Counted from the first letter of the stretch, positions 8,267 through 17,090 are shown. The stretch: DNA of 64,000 nucleotides from PMG-095 sp049324695 (GCA_049324695.1 JBMOMJ010000061.1:124001-188000); one strand, 5' to 3'. The notes: generated by a model from the letters alone, not told the origin. Made by a program: numbers and translations.

Positions 8267-10408
8267 CTACTTCGCTCGCTGCACGAAGGAAACTTCGGGC
8301 GCTCCGTGCACCCGCACACCCGCCCAGGCCCGATCCGGTTTTGGTACCTGAATGGAGTAAGCATCCACATCGGCAATGCGTGTGCGGTAGACACTGATGC
8401 TCGCGATCACACGACCCGAAGCGTCCACCACTTGCGCGGGCTCGGCTAGCCCGGCTGGCAGGGACGGTTCGTCGATGGGCGTTCCCCAGCGTGCGCCGCG
8501 TGCGTCGACGAGCAGCACTTCGAACCTGCCGAGTGGGGCCAGCGTAAGTTCGCTCAGCGGAGCACCATTGACGAGCGAAACGCTATTCACGAGGGCGTCG
8601 TAAGTGTAGTCGCTGATCCACTTCTTGTTACAGTAACCCATGATGTCGGTACCGCTCGGCTCGACCAACATCTGAATGCGCGCGTCCCAGCCGTAAACGC
8701 CGATGACCGCTCCCGGATAGGGATACGTTGGATCGACCATGCTGATCCCACTCTGGGGGCACGGCGCGTGGTCGCGCCCGTGATTGTGCCCCACCTCGTG
8801 CGCCATGGTTTCGGCCGAAGTCGCATCGCCAAACGCGAGACCAACGGCGGCGCGTTGCGAGGCTTGCTGCGAGGAGGTTCCCTGAGGCACATAACCAATC
8901 CCCGCAGTGCAGCCGGTGCCGCAGTAGTCGCGAAAGGTGGCGGCCGGCTTCAGCATTCCATAGTAGTAGACGTCGGGCAGAGCCTTATCGAGTTGTCGCT
9001 TCGCGCGGAGTTGATCGAGCATGCCGGTCCAGTCACTCGCATCGCTCACGCTGAGCTGATCGCCAACGCTGAACTCGAGCGAGGTGATGGGATACATCGC
9101 GAGCATCAAGCTCCGGTAGATGCCGAGTGCCGCGTCCGACGTGTCCGGAGTCAACGCGTTCGCCAACAGCGGAATCAGCTTGATTTTGAGGCCTCCCGTT
9201 TCGCGCGCGGCCAGCGCGGCGGTGTCGTTGGCAGGAAAGCGTGCGCTTTTTGCGCCGCCGTTCGCCGCGCCGCCGCATTCGACCACTTCTAGCGCGTAGC
9301 GAGTATCGCGTGCGATTTTCTCCTTGGGCACCACCACTTGGAAGGTGGTGTCGAGCAACGCCTCGTCGGAGGCTCGCGCAATGGTCGCTTTGGCAAAATA
9401 GCCGTCCACGTTGCTGCCGTTCTGCACGAAAACGCGCGCCGACAGCTGTCGCGCATTGAAGCCCGCAGCCGTGCTCACGAACGCTCGAAAGATCGCTTCG
9501 CGGCCAACCACCACGTCGGCGTTGCGCAAGTTCACGGGAACCTCGGCGCCATTCTTCATAATCGGCACTGACACGCTTTGGTACACGGCGATCTGAGTCA
9601 GCGTGATGCCCTCAGCGAGACCGGCACAGCCATCGGCACCGGCAGAGCCGCCACGACAACGGCCAGCTACGCAAGCCTGACCCAAACTGCAAGTCACCCC
9701 ACAGCCGCCGCAATTGAGCGCATCCGTCTGCGCGTCGACGCAACCACTGTTGCAAGCGGTCGTGCCCCGCATGCAAACGCACTCGGCGTTGACGCATTCT
9801 TTCTCGGCGCTACACGCTTTCGAGCATTCGCCGCAGTGTGCCGCGTCGGACGCAACATCGGTACAAACTCCGCCGCAGTAAGCTTGCCCACTCGGACATT
9901 CGCAGCGCCCGGCCTTACACAGCCGCCCGCCCGTGCAGATCACCCCGCAGCTGCCACAATGCTGCGAGTCGTTCGCAACGTCGACGCAACTGGCTGCGCA
10001 AGCGCTCTTTCCGTCGTTGCAAACGCACACGCCTCCGCTGCAGCTCTGCCCGTTCGGGCACACGTTGTCGCAACCGCCACAGTGATGCGCATTGCTCGCG
10101 AAATCGACGCAACCACCTCCACACAAATTCAAGCCAGCGGAACAGCCTTGCGCCCTCGCTCGACAGCTTCCGCGATCACAAATCTGGTCCAGCGCGCAGG
10201 CGCGTGAACACGTGCCGCAACTGGCCGGGTTCGCGACGACGTCTGTGCATCGTCCACCGCACAGGGCCTCCCCTACGGCGCAACCAGAACCTCCGCCCGC
10301 ACCGCCCGCACCGGAGTTGTCGCCTTCACTCCCGGAACAAGCAGCAACGAGGCCGCTGAGGATCCATACGCCAAGCGCCCGCGCGAATGCTCCGCTCCCG
10401 CTCATCAT
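8267..10408 (-). CDS. Cysteine-repeat lipoprotein with metzincin zinc-metalloprotease domain
   Basis: Probable surface-anchored protease of 713 residues from ATG 10408. The lipobox LVAAC puts the lipidated Cys near residue 24, followed by a short Gly/Ser linker. About five cysteine-rich repeats of roughly 40 residues (residues ~43-251) share CGG.C.D.......CG.C...C....C..G.C, a module frequent in myxobacterial surface proteins. The C-terminal half is the peptidase: HEVGHNHGRDH (~537-547) is the HExxHxxGxxH zinc site of metzincins, and DIMGYC downstream supplies the Met-turn. The Cys repeats probably position the enzyme on the surface. It reads in the same direction as ureD with abutting ends, but functional linkage is doubtful. 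Substrate unknown. Confidence 0.85.
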   Translation of the reverse strand: MMSGSGAFARALGVWILSGLVAACSGSEGDNSGAGGAGGGSGCAVGEALCGGRCTDVVANPASCGTCSRACALDQICDRGSCRARAQGCSAGLNLCGGGCVDFASNAHHCGGCDNVCPNGQSCSGGVCVCNDGKSACAASCVDVANDSQHCGSCGVICTGGRLCKAGRCECPSGQAYCGGVCTDVASDAAHCGECSKACSAEKECVNAECVCMRGTTACNSGCVDAQTDALNCGGCGVTCSLGQACVAGRCRGGSAGADGCAGLAEGITLTQIAVYQSVSVPIMKNGAEVPVNLRNADVVVGREAIFRAFVSTAAGFNARQLSARVFVQNGSNVDGYFAKATIARASDEALLDTTFQVVVPKEKIARDTRYALEVVECGGAANGGAKSARFPANDTAALAARETGGLKIKLIPLLANALTPDTSDAALGIYRSLMLAMYPITSLEFSVGDQLSVSDASDWTGMLDQLRAKRQLDKALPDVYYYGMLKPAATFRDYCGTGCTAGIGYVPQGTSSQQASQRAAVGLAFGDATSAETMAHEVGHNHGRDHAPCPQSGISMVDPTYPYPGAVIGVYGWDARIQMLVEPSGTDIMGYCNKKWISDYTYDALVNSVSLVNGAPLSELTLAPLGRFEVLLVDARGARWGTPIDEPSLPAGLAEPAQVVDASGRVIASISVYRTRIADVDAYSIQVPKPDRAWAGVRVHGAPEVSFVQRAK

Positions 10409-10609
10409 CAAGCTTTCACTAAGCCTTACCTTGATCAGTAGTTGCCCGCTGGGCCTCTCGAGCAGGCTCCGATCAGAAGCGCCAAGCCTCCAAACACCGG
10501 TTTTGACAGGTTGATCGGCTGACGGCTAGCCTGGGGAGAAACTTTGGCGGGAGCGATCCACGCCAGTGTGGCCTTTACGTCCGAGGGCTTGCGCGCAAGA
10601 TTTCACGGG

Positions 10610-11023
10610 ATGAAGGAAAACGCGCCGGCCGACACCGTACGATCTGGCGCTTTCTTTCGTTCGGCGCTGGTGAGTGTGCTCGCCACGGCTACGGACTTCG
10701 TCGTTGCCAGCATGCTCTCGTACGCCGTGTTGCATCCGAGCGCGGCAACGTTCGTGGGTTGCGGGGCCGGTGGTTTGGTTGCGTTCCTCGTCAATCGAGG
10801 TTGGGCGTTTCGTTCGCAAGGGCGGAAGAGCGCCGAGCTCGTGCGTTTTCTGCTGGTTTGGGCCACTAGCGCGCTGTGGAACGCTGGCGGCGTAGGCTGG
10901 CTCACACACGCGGGAGTTCCGTTCGCGTACGCTTGGATTATCGTACGCGGGCTCGTGTATTCAGGGTGGAACTACCCGCTTTTGCGCTGGTTCGTCTTTC
11001 GGCGTGCAGCGGGCGCGGTCTAA
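10610..11023 (+). CDS. GtrA-like membrane protein
   Basis: Small integral membrane protein of 137 residues from the ATG at 10610. It shows four hydrophobic segments in the GtrA layout: FFRSALVSVLATATDFVVAS, then AATFVGCGAGGLVAFLVN, the cytoplasmic turn NRGWAFRSQG, and two C-terminal helices ending with YPLLRWFVFRR. GtrA proteins are thought to move polyprenyl-linked sugars across the membrane for lipopolysaccharide or wall glycosylation. No glycosyltransferase partner is adjacent. It diverges from the metalloprotease gene, and its last bases lie just before the TonB-like gene. Confidence 0.8.
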   Translation: MKENAPADTVRSGAFFRSALVSVLATATDFVVASMLSYAVLHPSAATFVGCGAGGLVAFLVNRGWAFRSQGRKSAELVRFLLVWATSALWNAGGVGWLTHAGVPFAYAWIIVRGLVYSGWNYPLLRWFVFRRAAGAV

Positions 11024-11099
11024 TCAGCCTGCTCACCACTTTCGTTCGTTGCAACGGAACTCACACGATGGATCGGGTGTCGTATCTTTCCAACCAGTT

Positions 11100-12026
11100 G
11101 TGAAGCTCGAGTCCGGCTCCCCATTTTGGATGGCCATCGTCGTGTCGAGCCTGCTGCACGGCGCAGTTTGGGTCTCACGTAGCCGGCGTGTCGAGCCCAC
11201 GGCTCCACCGCTGCAGCCCGACCGCTGGTCCGCAAGCAGTGTCGAAGTGGGATCTGAGCCAGAGCCCGCCCCCGCAGCTCCGCCTGCGCCGGTAGCCAAT
11301 GAACCACCGGCAGCTCCTGACAATCAGCCGCCCACTGCGCCCGAGCCGCGCGCCCCTGCTCCGCGGCCACGCCCCACGCTTCGCGAACCGCACGCGGAAG
11401 ACGGGCATCCCGAACCGATTCGCACGCCGCCACCCTCACGCAGCGCGCTACCTCGCACCAGTGCATCCGTGCCAACTCCAGCATCCGCACCGAGCGCGGC
11501 CGCCGCGAGCGAGGCTCCAAGCGGAAGCGCGGACACTCGCGGCCCGGCAGGAACGTTGGGCGCGCTGGAGCTACCCCCAGGAGTGCGTCACTTGGCTCCC
11601 GCTTTCACGAGAGCCTTGCCCGCCAGCAACTACGCAGATCCGGCGTGGTCGGAGCTGCCCACCGGCTCGATGGGACACACCGAGTTCGAGATCAGCGTCG
11701 ACGAGGAGGGGCGCATCACTGACATCGAGTTCGACGCACGTCACCCGCCTGCACCCGTAGTGGAGCGCTTGGTGAAGAACACGCTGCTGCTGCTCAAGTC
11801 CGGCGTGTTCTCGATCGATGCTCGTAGCGTGAGCGCCGGCCGCGAACGTATCGCGCTCGACGTGACGCTCTCGGATGAAGCCAGCCCTCAACCCGATGCC
11901 GCGCCGCGCGGCTTGTTTCGCAAAGGTTTTGAGCCGCCCACGCCCGAACGCCCGGGCGTCGCGCGTTTTACGCTCAACTCCGGGCGTCACATGGAAGCCG
12001 TGGTGCGCTTGCTACGCAAACGATAG
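11100..12026 (+). CDS. TonB-like energy-transducing protein with Pro/Ala-rich spacer
   Basis: From the GTG at 11100 the protein has 308 residues and TonB-like architecture. It has a short cytoplasmic start (KLESGSPF) and one membrane helix (WMAIVVSSLLHGAVWV), in which the Ser and His resemble those of TonB helices. A very Pro/Ala/Glu-rich spacer of about 130 residues follows, then a globular C-terminal domain (HTEFEISVDEEGRITDIEF...) resembling TonB/TolA beta-alpha-beta ends. The gene is open further upstream to a GTG at 11004, overlapping gtrA, but that extension is not TonB-like. A C-terminal extension after the globular part is unusual. No ExbB/ExbD genes are nearby. It is convergent with the CheR gene, overlapping its end by 15 nt. 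Confidence 0.65.
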   Translation: MKLESGSPFWMAIVVSSLLHGAVWVSRSRRVEPTAPPLQPDRWSASSVEVGSEPEPAPAAPPAPVANEPPAAPDNQPPTAPEPRAPAPRPRPTLREPHAEDGHPEPIRTPPPSRSALPRTSASVPTPASAPSAAAASEAPSGSADTRGPAGTLGALELPPGVRHLAPAFTRALPASNYADPAWSELPTGSMGHTEFEISVDEEGRITDIEFDARHPPAPVVERLVKNTLLLLKSGVFSIDARSVSAGRERIALDVTLSDEASPQPDAAPRGLFRKGFEPPTPERPGVARFTLNSGRHMEAVVRLLRKR

Positions 12027-12875
12027 TTCGTTTGCATAACCGCGAGGCCAGTCGTGGCTCGGCGCCGGCGGGCGCACAGTGGGCAGCTCGCTCGCTGGCA
12101 GCGAGGACGGCACACACGGCACATCGCTACGATAGTGCGCGAACAGGCCGCTGTGAAAAGACGTAGCAAATGCCTCGAGCGCGCCTTCGAGCGGTTTCTT
12201 GGCGACCAACACACCACGCTCGGAAAGCGCTGAACCGTAGAACGCAACCACCGCGCGCTGCTGCTCTGCGGGCAATGCTGCCACGGCTTCGGGGCACAGG
12301 ATGAGCTCAAAACAGCCCGGCGGAGGCGACGCCGTCGTGGTGTCGTCGAGCAAGCGATAGCCAAAGTGGGCGTTGCGGATGAAACGCTCGCGCAAGCCAT
12401 AGCGGCGCGTGTTCGGGTTGTAGCGGAAGTAGCAGGCTCGCTCCTCACGACTCAGGGTGCGCAAGGCGCCCTCCAAGTAAGCTGCTCGCCGTGCACGCGT
12501 TAATTTCGCGTCGTCGGTGTCGGTGCCAGTAAGGAAGATGCTCCAATCGTCGGCGTCGGGCAGGGCGGTCGCCAACATCAAGGACACGCTGTAGAGCTCT
12601 TCACCCGTGCCGCATGCTGGGCTCCAAACGCGGAAGAGTCGGGCGGAGCGGGCGCGCTCCAAAACATCGGGCAACACGAGCTGCGCGAGGCTGTCGGCCC
12701 ACACCGCGTCTTGAAAGAAACTGGCTTGAACACGATCGATTGGCATTCTGCCGCAGCTGTTAGCAACGCTCAGGCCAACACTCGGCAAGCTCAAACCACC
12801 GCATGCATTCGGCAATTTCTGCGAATTCGTCAACGTCTGCGCGGCGCGCGGTGTCGAAGATTCGACGCTGCCCAT
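12012..12875 (-). CDS. CheR-like protein methyltransferase, degenerate
   Basis: SAM-dependent CheR-type methyltransferase fold, 287 residues from ATG 12875, which begins 16 nt after trmO. The N-terminal helical part carries SFFQDAVWADSLAQLVLP, matching the FFRd segment of CheR. The SAM loop is RVWSPACGTGEELYS (about residues 83-97), and the second SAM contact is LTGTDTDDAKL. The CheR catalytic-pocket motif normally read as F-D-x-I-x-C-R-N is FELILCPEA here (~189-198), so the conserved Arg-Asn pair is missing. No chemoreceptor, CheB or CheA is nearby. It may act on another protein, only bind SAM, or be decaying. Longer upstream reading in this frame is shadow of trmO. Confidence 0.75.
   Translation of the reverse strand: MGSVESSTPRAAQTLTNSQKLPNACGGLSLPSVGLSVANSCGRMPIDRVQASFFQDAVWADSLAQLVLPDVLERARSARLFRVWSPACGTGEELYSVSLMLATALPDADDWSIFLTGTDTDDAKLTRARRAAYLEGALRTLSREERACYFRYNPNTRRYGLRERFIRNAHFGYRLLDDTTTASPPPGCFELILCPEAVAALPAEQQRAVVAFYGSALSERGVLVAKKPLEGALEAFATSFHSGLFAHYRSDVPCVPSSLPASELPTVRPPAPSHDWPRGYANELSFA
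12016..12035. terminator. Hairpin spanning the convergent ends of the tonB-like and cheR-like genes
   Basis: gcaaacga (12016-12023) pairs with tcgtttgc (12028-12035) around the loop tagt. The loop contains most of the plus-strand stop codon (12024-12026), and the minus-strand stop lies immediately outside the stem. Probably a bidirectional termination or 3-prime protection hairpin; there is no long T tract. Confidence 0.5.
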
Positions 12876-12891
12876 CCGCTTTTTGACGCGC

Positions 12892-13713
12892 TCAACCGAA
12901 ACGCTCCACGAATTCGCGGTGCACACGCAGCTCTGGCGCTTCGGAGCTGAAGAGCTCGCTCGGGCGGTAGCCGCTCCTGACTTTGTCGACATGAATGCTG
13001 TGCCCGGCACTGTCGAACGCAATTCGCCAGGCCTTGTGTGCGAGCACGTAGCCAATCTCCATTCGTTTGATACGCCGGTACGGATGCGGCTGAGGCCCGA
13101 GGCGCAACACGCCTTCCACTCCCGCGCGAATTCCCGGCTCGTGTGACTCGATGAACGCAAGCTGTTCGCAAGCGAGCGGCGAAAAGCTGACGCCATACTC
13201 CGGCAGAGGATCGCGTGGCGCCTGCGCCGTCTCGAGCCAACCGTTGGTCGCGTCGAAAATAGCGTCGGTGTAGGGCACGTAGGGTTTGAGATCGAGCACG
13301 GGCGTCCCATCGAGGATGTCGAGGTTGCGTACGCTGAGCTGCGTTCCCTCCACTCCGAGCAACTCCACCACGCTGAGTCCAATCGGGTTCGGACGATACG
13401 GTGAGCGCGTCGCAAACACTCCTCGGCGCACCTGGCTGCGCGGCGGCAGCACCTTGGGTCGAAAGCCGTGGTTCTGGTGGAACCAAAACAGGACCCATAT
13501 GTAACGAAAGCTTCCGATGTCCTCCAGGGCGTGCTCGATGCCATTCGCCGGGTAGAGCTCGATGCTACCAGTCACTCCCAGCGCGGCGCGCGGCTGACGC
13601 GGAGCCCGCATGCGCTCCTGAAATGGAGAATGCACGACCCCTATCGGCGTGAGCGTGAGCTTCGGAATGGACGCCGCTTCGACCGGCGGGGGTGCATCGA
13701 ACGAATCAGGCAT
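12892..13713 (-). CDS. trmO: tRNA (N6-threonylcarbamoyladenosine(37)-N6)-methyltransferase TrmO
   Basis: TrmO/YaeB family enzyme that methylates t6A37 in tRNA-Thr using SAM. The real start is the ATG at 13713 (273 residues), since further upstream the frame only shadows the divergent SDR gene. The family core is clear: LTPIGVVHSPFQERMRAPRQP, ELYPANGIEHALEDI, RYIWVLFWFHQN, then RSPYRPNPIGLS (about 103-114), which is the signature SAM-binding loop, and ILDGTPVLDLKPYVPYTDA. The C-terminal extension after the core matches the second small domain of longer TrmO proteins. Likely co-transcribed with the CheR-like gene 16 nt downstream, although the functions look unrelated. Confidence 0.92.
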   Translation of the reverse strand: MPDSFDAPPPVEAASIPKLTLTPIGVVHSPFQERMRAPRQPRAALGVTGSIELYPANGIEHALEDIGSFRYIWVLFWFHQNHGFRPKVLPPRSQVRRGVFATRSPYRPNPIGLSVVELLGVEGTQLSVRNLDILDGTPVLDLKPYVPYTDAIFDATNGWLETAQAPRDPLPEYGVSFSPLACEQLAFIESHEPGIRAGVEGVLRLGPQPHPYRRIKRMEIGYVLAHKAWRIAFDSAGHSIHVDKVRSGYRPSELFSSEAPELRVHREFVERFG

Positions 13714-13810
13714 TCGCCAAAGGTTGCGCCGAGCGAACGAGCCGTCGAGCCGAAACGCACGCCTCGCACGCCCGCTTGTTCCCGCCGCGGGAGTTTGCCA
13801 TCGTTCCGAC

Positions 13811-14473
13811 ATGGCTCTTGCAGTCGTCACCGGGTCGAATCGGGGTATCGGGCTCGAACTCTGTCGAGGCCTCGCTGCTCGCGGGTTCGAGGTTTTGGCG
13901 TCGTGTCGCACGTCATCGCCAGCGCTCCAAGCGCTCAACCTCGAGGTCGTCACCGACATCGAGGTGACGAGTGATGCCGCCATGAAGAAGTTGGTCGCCG
14001 CCGTCGGCACGCGTTCGGTGGCTCTGTTGATCAACAACGCCGGGATTTTGGCGCACGAAGCTTTGCCCAACCCAGACTTCGCCTCGATTGTGCGCCAGTT
14101 CGAGGTGAACGCGCTGGGGCCGCTGCGCGTAACCACGGCTTTACTGCCACGCCTCGAGAAGGGCTCGAAAGTTGCGCTCATCACTAGCCGCATGGGCTCA
14201 ATCGGCGACAACGCTTCCGGCGCTTATTACGGCTATCGCATGTCGAAAGCTGCGCTCAATATGGCAGGGGCCTCATTGGCGCGCGATCTACACGCGGCCG
14301 GTGTGGCGATTGGCATTTTGCATCCCGGCTTCGTGCGCACCGAGATGACTGGCAACGGCGGCGGGATCGATCCGAAAGATTCAGCAGCCGGCTTGCTCGA
14401 TCGTATCGAAAGCCTGACCCTCGAAACTAGCGGCGGTTTTTGGCACATGAACGGCGAAGAGCTGCCCTGGTAA
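13811..14473 (+). CDS. Short-chain dehydrogenase/reductase
   Basis: NAD(P)-dependent oxidoreductase of the classical SDR family, 220 residues from the ATG at 13811, diverging from trmO. Rossmann signature TGSNRGIG (about residues 7-14), NNAG near 79-82, catalytic tyrosine and lysine in YRMSK, and the C-terminal HPGFVRTEM loop are all present, along with a final GGFWHMNGEELPW that resembles the ending of the second SDR at 15559. Like that protein it appears related to the C-factor/sniffer-type SDR subgroup common in myxobacteria. Substrate unknown. Its stop is one base from the end of the convergent lyase gene. Confidence 0.88.
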   Translation: MALAVVTGSNRGIGLELCRGLAARGFEVLASCRTSSPALQALNLEVVTDIEVTSDAAMKKLVAAVGTRSVALLINNAGILAHEALPNPDFASIVRQFEVNALGPLRVTTALLPRLEKGSKVALITSRMGSIGDNASGAYYGYRMSKAALNMAGASLARDLHAAGVAIGILHPGFVRTEMTGNGGGIDPKDSAAGLLDRIESLTLETSGGFWHMNGEELPW

Positions 14474-14474
14474 T

Positions 14475-15386
14475 TTAGGTCGGGGTTGGGGGTGGGCGCG
14501 GACTGCTCGGCGCTTCCGACTCACCGCGATAACGTCGCGCGACCGCGTCGTAAGCATCGAAGCCCACTACTTCGCGCAGCTCAGCAAATGAGAGCAAGCC
14601 GGTTGCCGGCGCACCGCGCTGCAACTCGTCGAGCACACGCCGCATGGCAGCCACCGCGGCGCTCAGCAACGTCAAAGGGTAGGCAGCGATCTTGTAACCG
14701 AGCTCCTCGAGCTCTGCCGGCGCAACCCAAGGCGTACGCCCGCCCTCGAGCATGTTGGACAACGTCGGTTTCGGCACTCGCTTACAAAATTCGCGCATCT
14801 CATCGCGATCCACGGGTGCCTCCAAGAACACGATGTCGGCCCCAAAATCGGCGAACGCTTCGGCGCGATACAACGCCTCTTGAAAGCCGTGCGTCGCGCG
14901 AGCATCGGTGCGTGCGACGATCAAAATATCGGCGCCTTCATCACGAGCGTCCACCGCAGCGCGCAGGCGCGTCAGCGCGTCGCGCCGCGAAACCACTTCT
15001 TTGCCCAACGTATGACCACAGCGTTTCGGCGAAACTTGGTCTTCAATCATCACGCCCGCAAAACCGGCTTGGCAATAGCCTTCGACGGTGCGCTTTACGT
15101 TCAGCGCATTGCCGTAACCGGTGTCCCCATCCCCAATCACCGGGATCTGCACAGCCGAGCAGATCGAGCGCCCTTGATCGACCATCTCCCCGTAGGAGAT
15201 CAGGCCCGTATCAGGCATGCCGAGGCGAGCAGCAGAAACACCAAAGCCGCTCATGAAACTCAACGCAAAGCCTGCTTCCTCGATCAAACGCGCGCTGAGC
15301 GCGTCGTAGCAGCAGGGCATTAGCAAGAGGCCAGGCTCTGTCAGGAGGGCGCGCAAGCGAGTGGCGGCTGACGGGGTCGGCGGCAT
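14475..15386 (-). CDS. Isocitrate lyase/PEP mutase family protein (methylisocitrate-lyase-like)
   Basis: TIM-barrel C-C lyase, 303 residues from ATG 15386. Ordered family motifs: CCYDALSARLIEEAGF, FMSGFGVSA, GDGDTGYGN (metal and substrate site), GVMIEDQVSPKRCGH with the catalytic Cys in the KRCGH loop, and ILIVARTDAR. Members include methylisocitrate lyase, dimethylmalate lyase, oxaloacetate decarboxylase and carboxyPEP mutase. The KRCGH loop favours a lyase rather than a phosphonomutase. There are no prpC/prpD genes beside it, so the exact substrate is uncertain. The frame is open 40 codons further upstream, but the ATG gives the normal family start. Confidence 0.85.
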   Translation of the reverse strand: MPPTPSAATRLRALLTEPGLLLMPCCYDALSARLIEEAGFALSFMSGFGVSAARLGMPDTGLISYGEMVDQGRSICSAVQIPVIGDGDTGYGNALNVKRTVEGYCQAGFAGVMIEDQVSPKRCGHTLGKEVVSRRDALTRLRAAVDARDEGADILIVARTDARATHGFQEALYRAEAFADFGADIVFLEAPVDRDEMREFCKRVPKPTLSNMLEGGRTPWVAPAELEELGYKIAAYPLTLLSAAVAAMRRVLDELQRGAPATGLLSFAELREVVGFDAYDAVARRYRGESEAPSSPRPPPTPT

Positions 15387-15558
15387 GAATGAGACTTTCG
15401 CGCGACCAGCTTCAAATTGCGAGCGCAGGATGCCCGCGATGCGCGCAATCGCCAGATTCGACTCGAAAAATGCGCTATTGCGCTCAACTCCGGCGGAGTT
15501 CGTCACGCAAGGGTTCGAAAGTCAGGCTCGCGCGCGGGGCTGCTGTTAAAGAGGGGAC

Positions 15559-16269
15559 ATGTCGCTACTTTCGGGACGCCACATTCTCATCACAGGTATT
15601 TCACGGGGCGTCGGGCTGGAGACGGCTCGCTTGTTCTTGGCCGAAGGCGCGCAACTGTTCGGAGTGGGCAAGGACGCTGCCCGGCTCGAGCGCGTGCGCG
15701 TCGAGCTCGATCCCTCTGGCGAACGACTCGCTGTGCTCGCTGCCGACCTCGAAGACCCGAGCGCGGCGGAGCGAATCGCATCAGCAGTGAAAGCGCGCTG
15801 GAACCGCCTGGACGTCTTGCTCAATAATGCCGGCATTCAGATCGACGCCGGCGCGCGCGGCTTCGTTGACGGCAAAGAATCCGTGCTCGTCAAGTCGATG
15901 GAGGTGAACCTGATGGCTCCCTATCGCCTGGCGCTCGCCTGCTTGCCCTTGCTGCGCGCTGGGATCGAACCGAGAATCGTCAACGTGAGCTCCGGCGCAG
16001 GTACCTTCGCGGCCATGCGCGACGCACACATCGCGAGCTATCGCCTGAGCAAATGGGCACTGAACGGCTTTACCCTACTGCTTTCCGCCGAACTTGCCGG
16101 GCAGGTCGCCGTGAACGCCTTCGACCCGGGCTGGGTCAAGACCGATCTTGGCGGCCCCAACGCGCCTGGCAGCCCGCTCGAGTCTGCGCGCGGCGCGCTC
16201 GCGATCGTAACTCTGCCGTTTTCGGAGAGCGGCAAGTTCTGGAAGGACGGTAAAGAGATCCCGTTCTGA
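15559..16269 (+). CDS. Short-chain dehydrogenase/reductase
   Basis: SDR of 236 residues with an AGAGG-like ribosome site just before the ATG. Cofactor loop TGISRGVG (about 12-19), DLEDPS adenine-ring contact, NNAG near 90, SSGAG with the catalytic serine, YRLSK as the Tyr-Lys pair and FDPGWVKTDLGG. The C-terminus SESGKFWKDGKEIPF mirrors the end of the SDR at 13811, suggesting that the two are paralogues. The stop is followed within 32 nt by pdxJ in the same direction, so co-transcription is plausible, though a role in vitamin B6 synthesis is not implied. Confidence 0.88.
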   Translation: MSLLSGRHILITGISRGVGLETARLFLAEGAQLFGVGKDAARLERVRVELDPSGERLAVLAADLEDPSAAERIASAVKARWNRLDVLLNNAGIQIDAGARGFVDGKESVLVKSMEVNLMAPYRLALACLPLLRAGIEPRIVNVSSGAGTFAAMRDAHIASYRLSKWALNGFTLLLSAELAGQVAVNAFDPGWVKTDLGGPNAPGSPLESARGALAIVTLPFSESGKFWKDGKEIPF

Positions 16270-16301
16270 GCTCAGGCGTGTCAGGGTTAGACCCCCGGCA
16301 C

Positions 16302-17054
16302 ATGACCAAGCTCTCCGTCAACGTGAACAAGATTGCGACGCTGCGCAACACCCGCACGCTCAACATTCCGAACCTGGTGCGGCTGTCGGCGCTAGCACTC
16401 GAGGCGGGTGCCGATGGCATCACCGTGCACCCGCGCCCTGATCAGCGCCACATTCGCAACGAAGACGTGATGGAGCTCGCGAACCTGCTCGTTGGTTATC
16501 CGCGCGCCGAATACAACATCGAAGGCAATCCGTTCCACGGTTTGGTGGAGCATTGTTTGAAGGCGCGCCCCGCGCAGGCCACACTAGTTCCGGACGCGCG
16601 CGAAGCGTTCACCAGCAACCACGGGTGGAACTTAATCGAGCTCGGCAGCGTGGAGCGAACCGCGTTGCGCCGCGCGATCGAATCGCTGCGCGAAGCCGGT
16701 TGCCGCGTGAGCCTATTTTTGGATCCTGTGCCTGAGATGATGCCGCTCGCGCGGGAGCTCGGCGCGGATCGCATCGAGCTTTATACGGAGCCGTATGCCG
16801 CCGCTGCCACAGCTGGCCAAGCTGAAGCGTCGCTCAAAAAGTACGCGCTGGCTGCGGAAAGTGCGCGGCGCGCGGGCCTCGGCGTGAACGCTGGTCACGA
16901 CCTGAATCTGCTCAATTTGTCGCCATTTTTGCAGGCTCTGGGTTCGGTCGACGAGGTCTCCATCGGCCACGCGTTGATCGCCGACGCGCTCGAGCTCGGG
17001 CTCGCGGAAACGGTGCGCCGCTATCGCGCACTCTGCACGAAAACGGTGCACTGA
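16302..17054 (+). CDS. pdxJ: Pyridoxine 5-prime-phosphate synthase PdxJ
   Basis: Last step of the DXP-dependent vitamin B6 pathway: condensation of 1-deoxyxylulose 5-phosphate with 3-amino-2-oxopropyl phosphate to pyridoxine 5-phosphate. 250 residues from ATG 16302; a GTG at 16278 is possible. Family blocks: LSVNVNKIATLRNTR, ADGITVHPRPDQRHIRNEDV, EYNIEGNP, LVPDAREAFTSNHGW, VSLFLDPVPEM, GADRIELYTEPYA, GLGVNAGHDLNLLNL and VSIGHALIADAL. Catalytic His and phosphate-binding residues of the TIM barrel appear present in these blocks. Its end almost touches the convergent recQ gene. Confidence 0.94.
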   Translation: MTKLSVNVNKIATLRNTRTLNIPNLVRLSALALEAGADGITVHPRPDQRHIRNEDVMELANLLVGYPRAEYNIEGNPFHGLVEHCLKARPAQATLVPDAREAFTSNHGWNLIELGSVERTALRRAIESLREAGCRVSLFLDPVPEMMPLARELGADRIELYTEPYAAAATAGQAEASLKKYALAAESARRAGLGVNAGHDLNLLNLSPFLQALGSVDEVSIGHALIADALELGLAETVRRYRALCTKTVH

Positions 17055-17060
17055 CGCCCG

Positions 17061-17090
17061 CTTCAGCTCTCGCGCAAGAGCGAGAGGAAG
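17061..17090. terminator. Hairpin containing the recQ stop codon between pdxJ and recQ
   Basis: cttc plus ctctcgc (17061-17064 and 17067-17073) pairs with gcgagag plus gaag (17080-17090), with a 2-nt bulge and loop gcaaga. The recQ stop (17063-17065) lies inside the left arm. It may serve as a shared 3-prime hairpin for the convergent transcripts; no T tract is visible. Confidence 0.4.

Noticed and set aside
12876..13544. N-terminal extension of the CheR-like frame
   Set aside because: It is the shadow of trmO in another frame, with Ser/Arg/Cys-rich composition and no CheR similarity.
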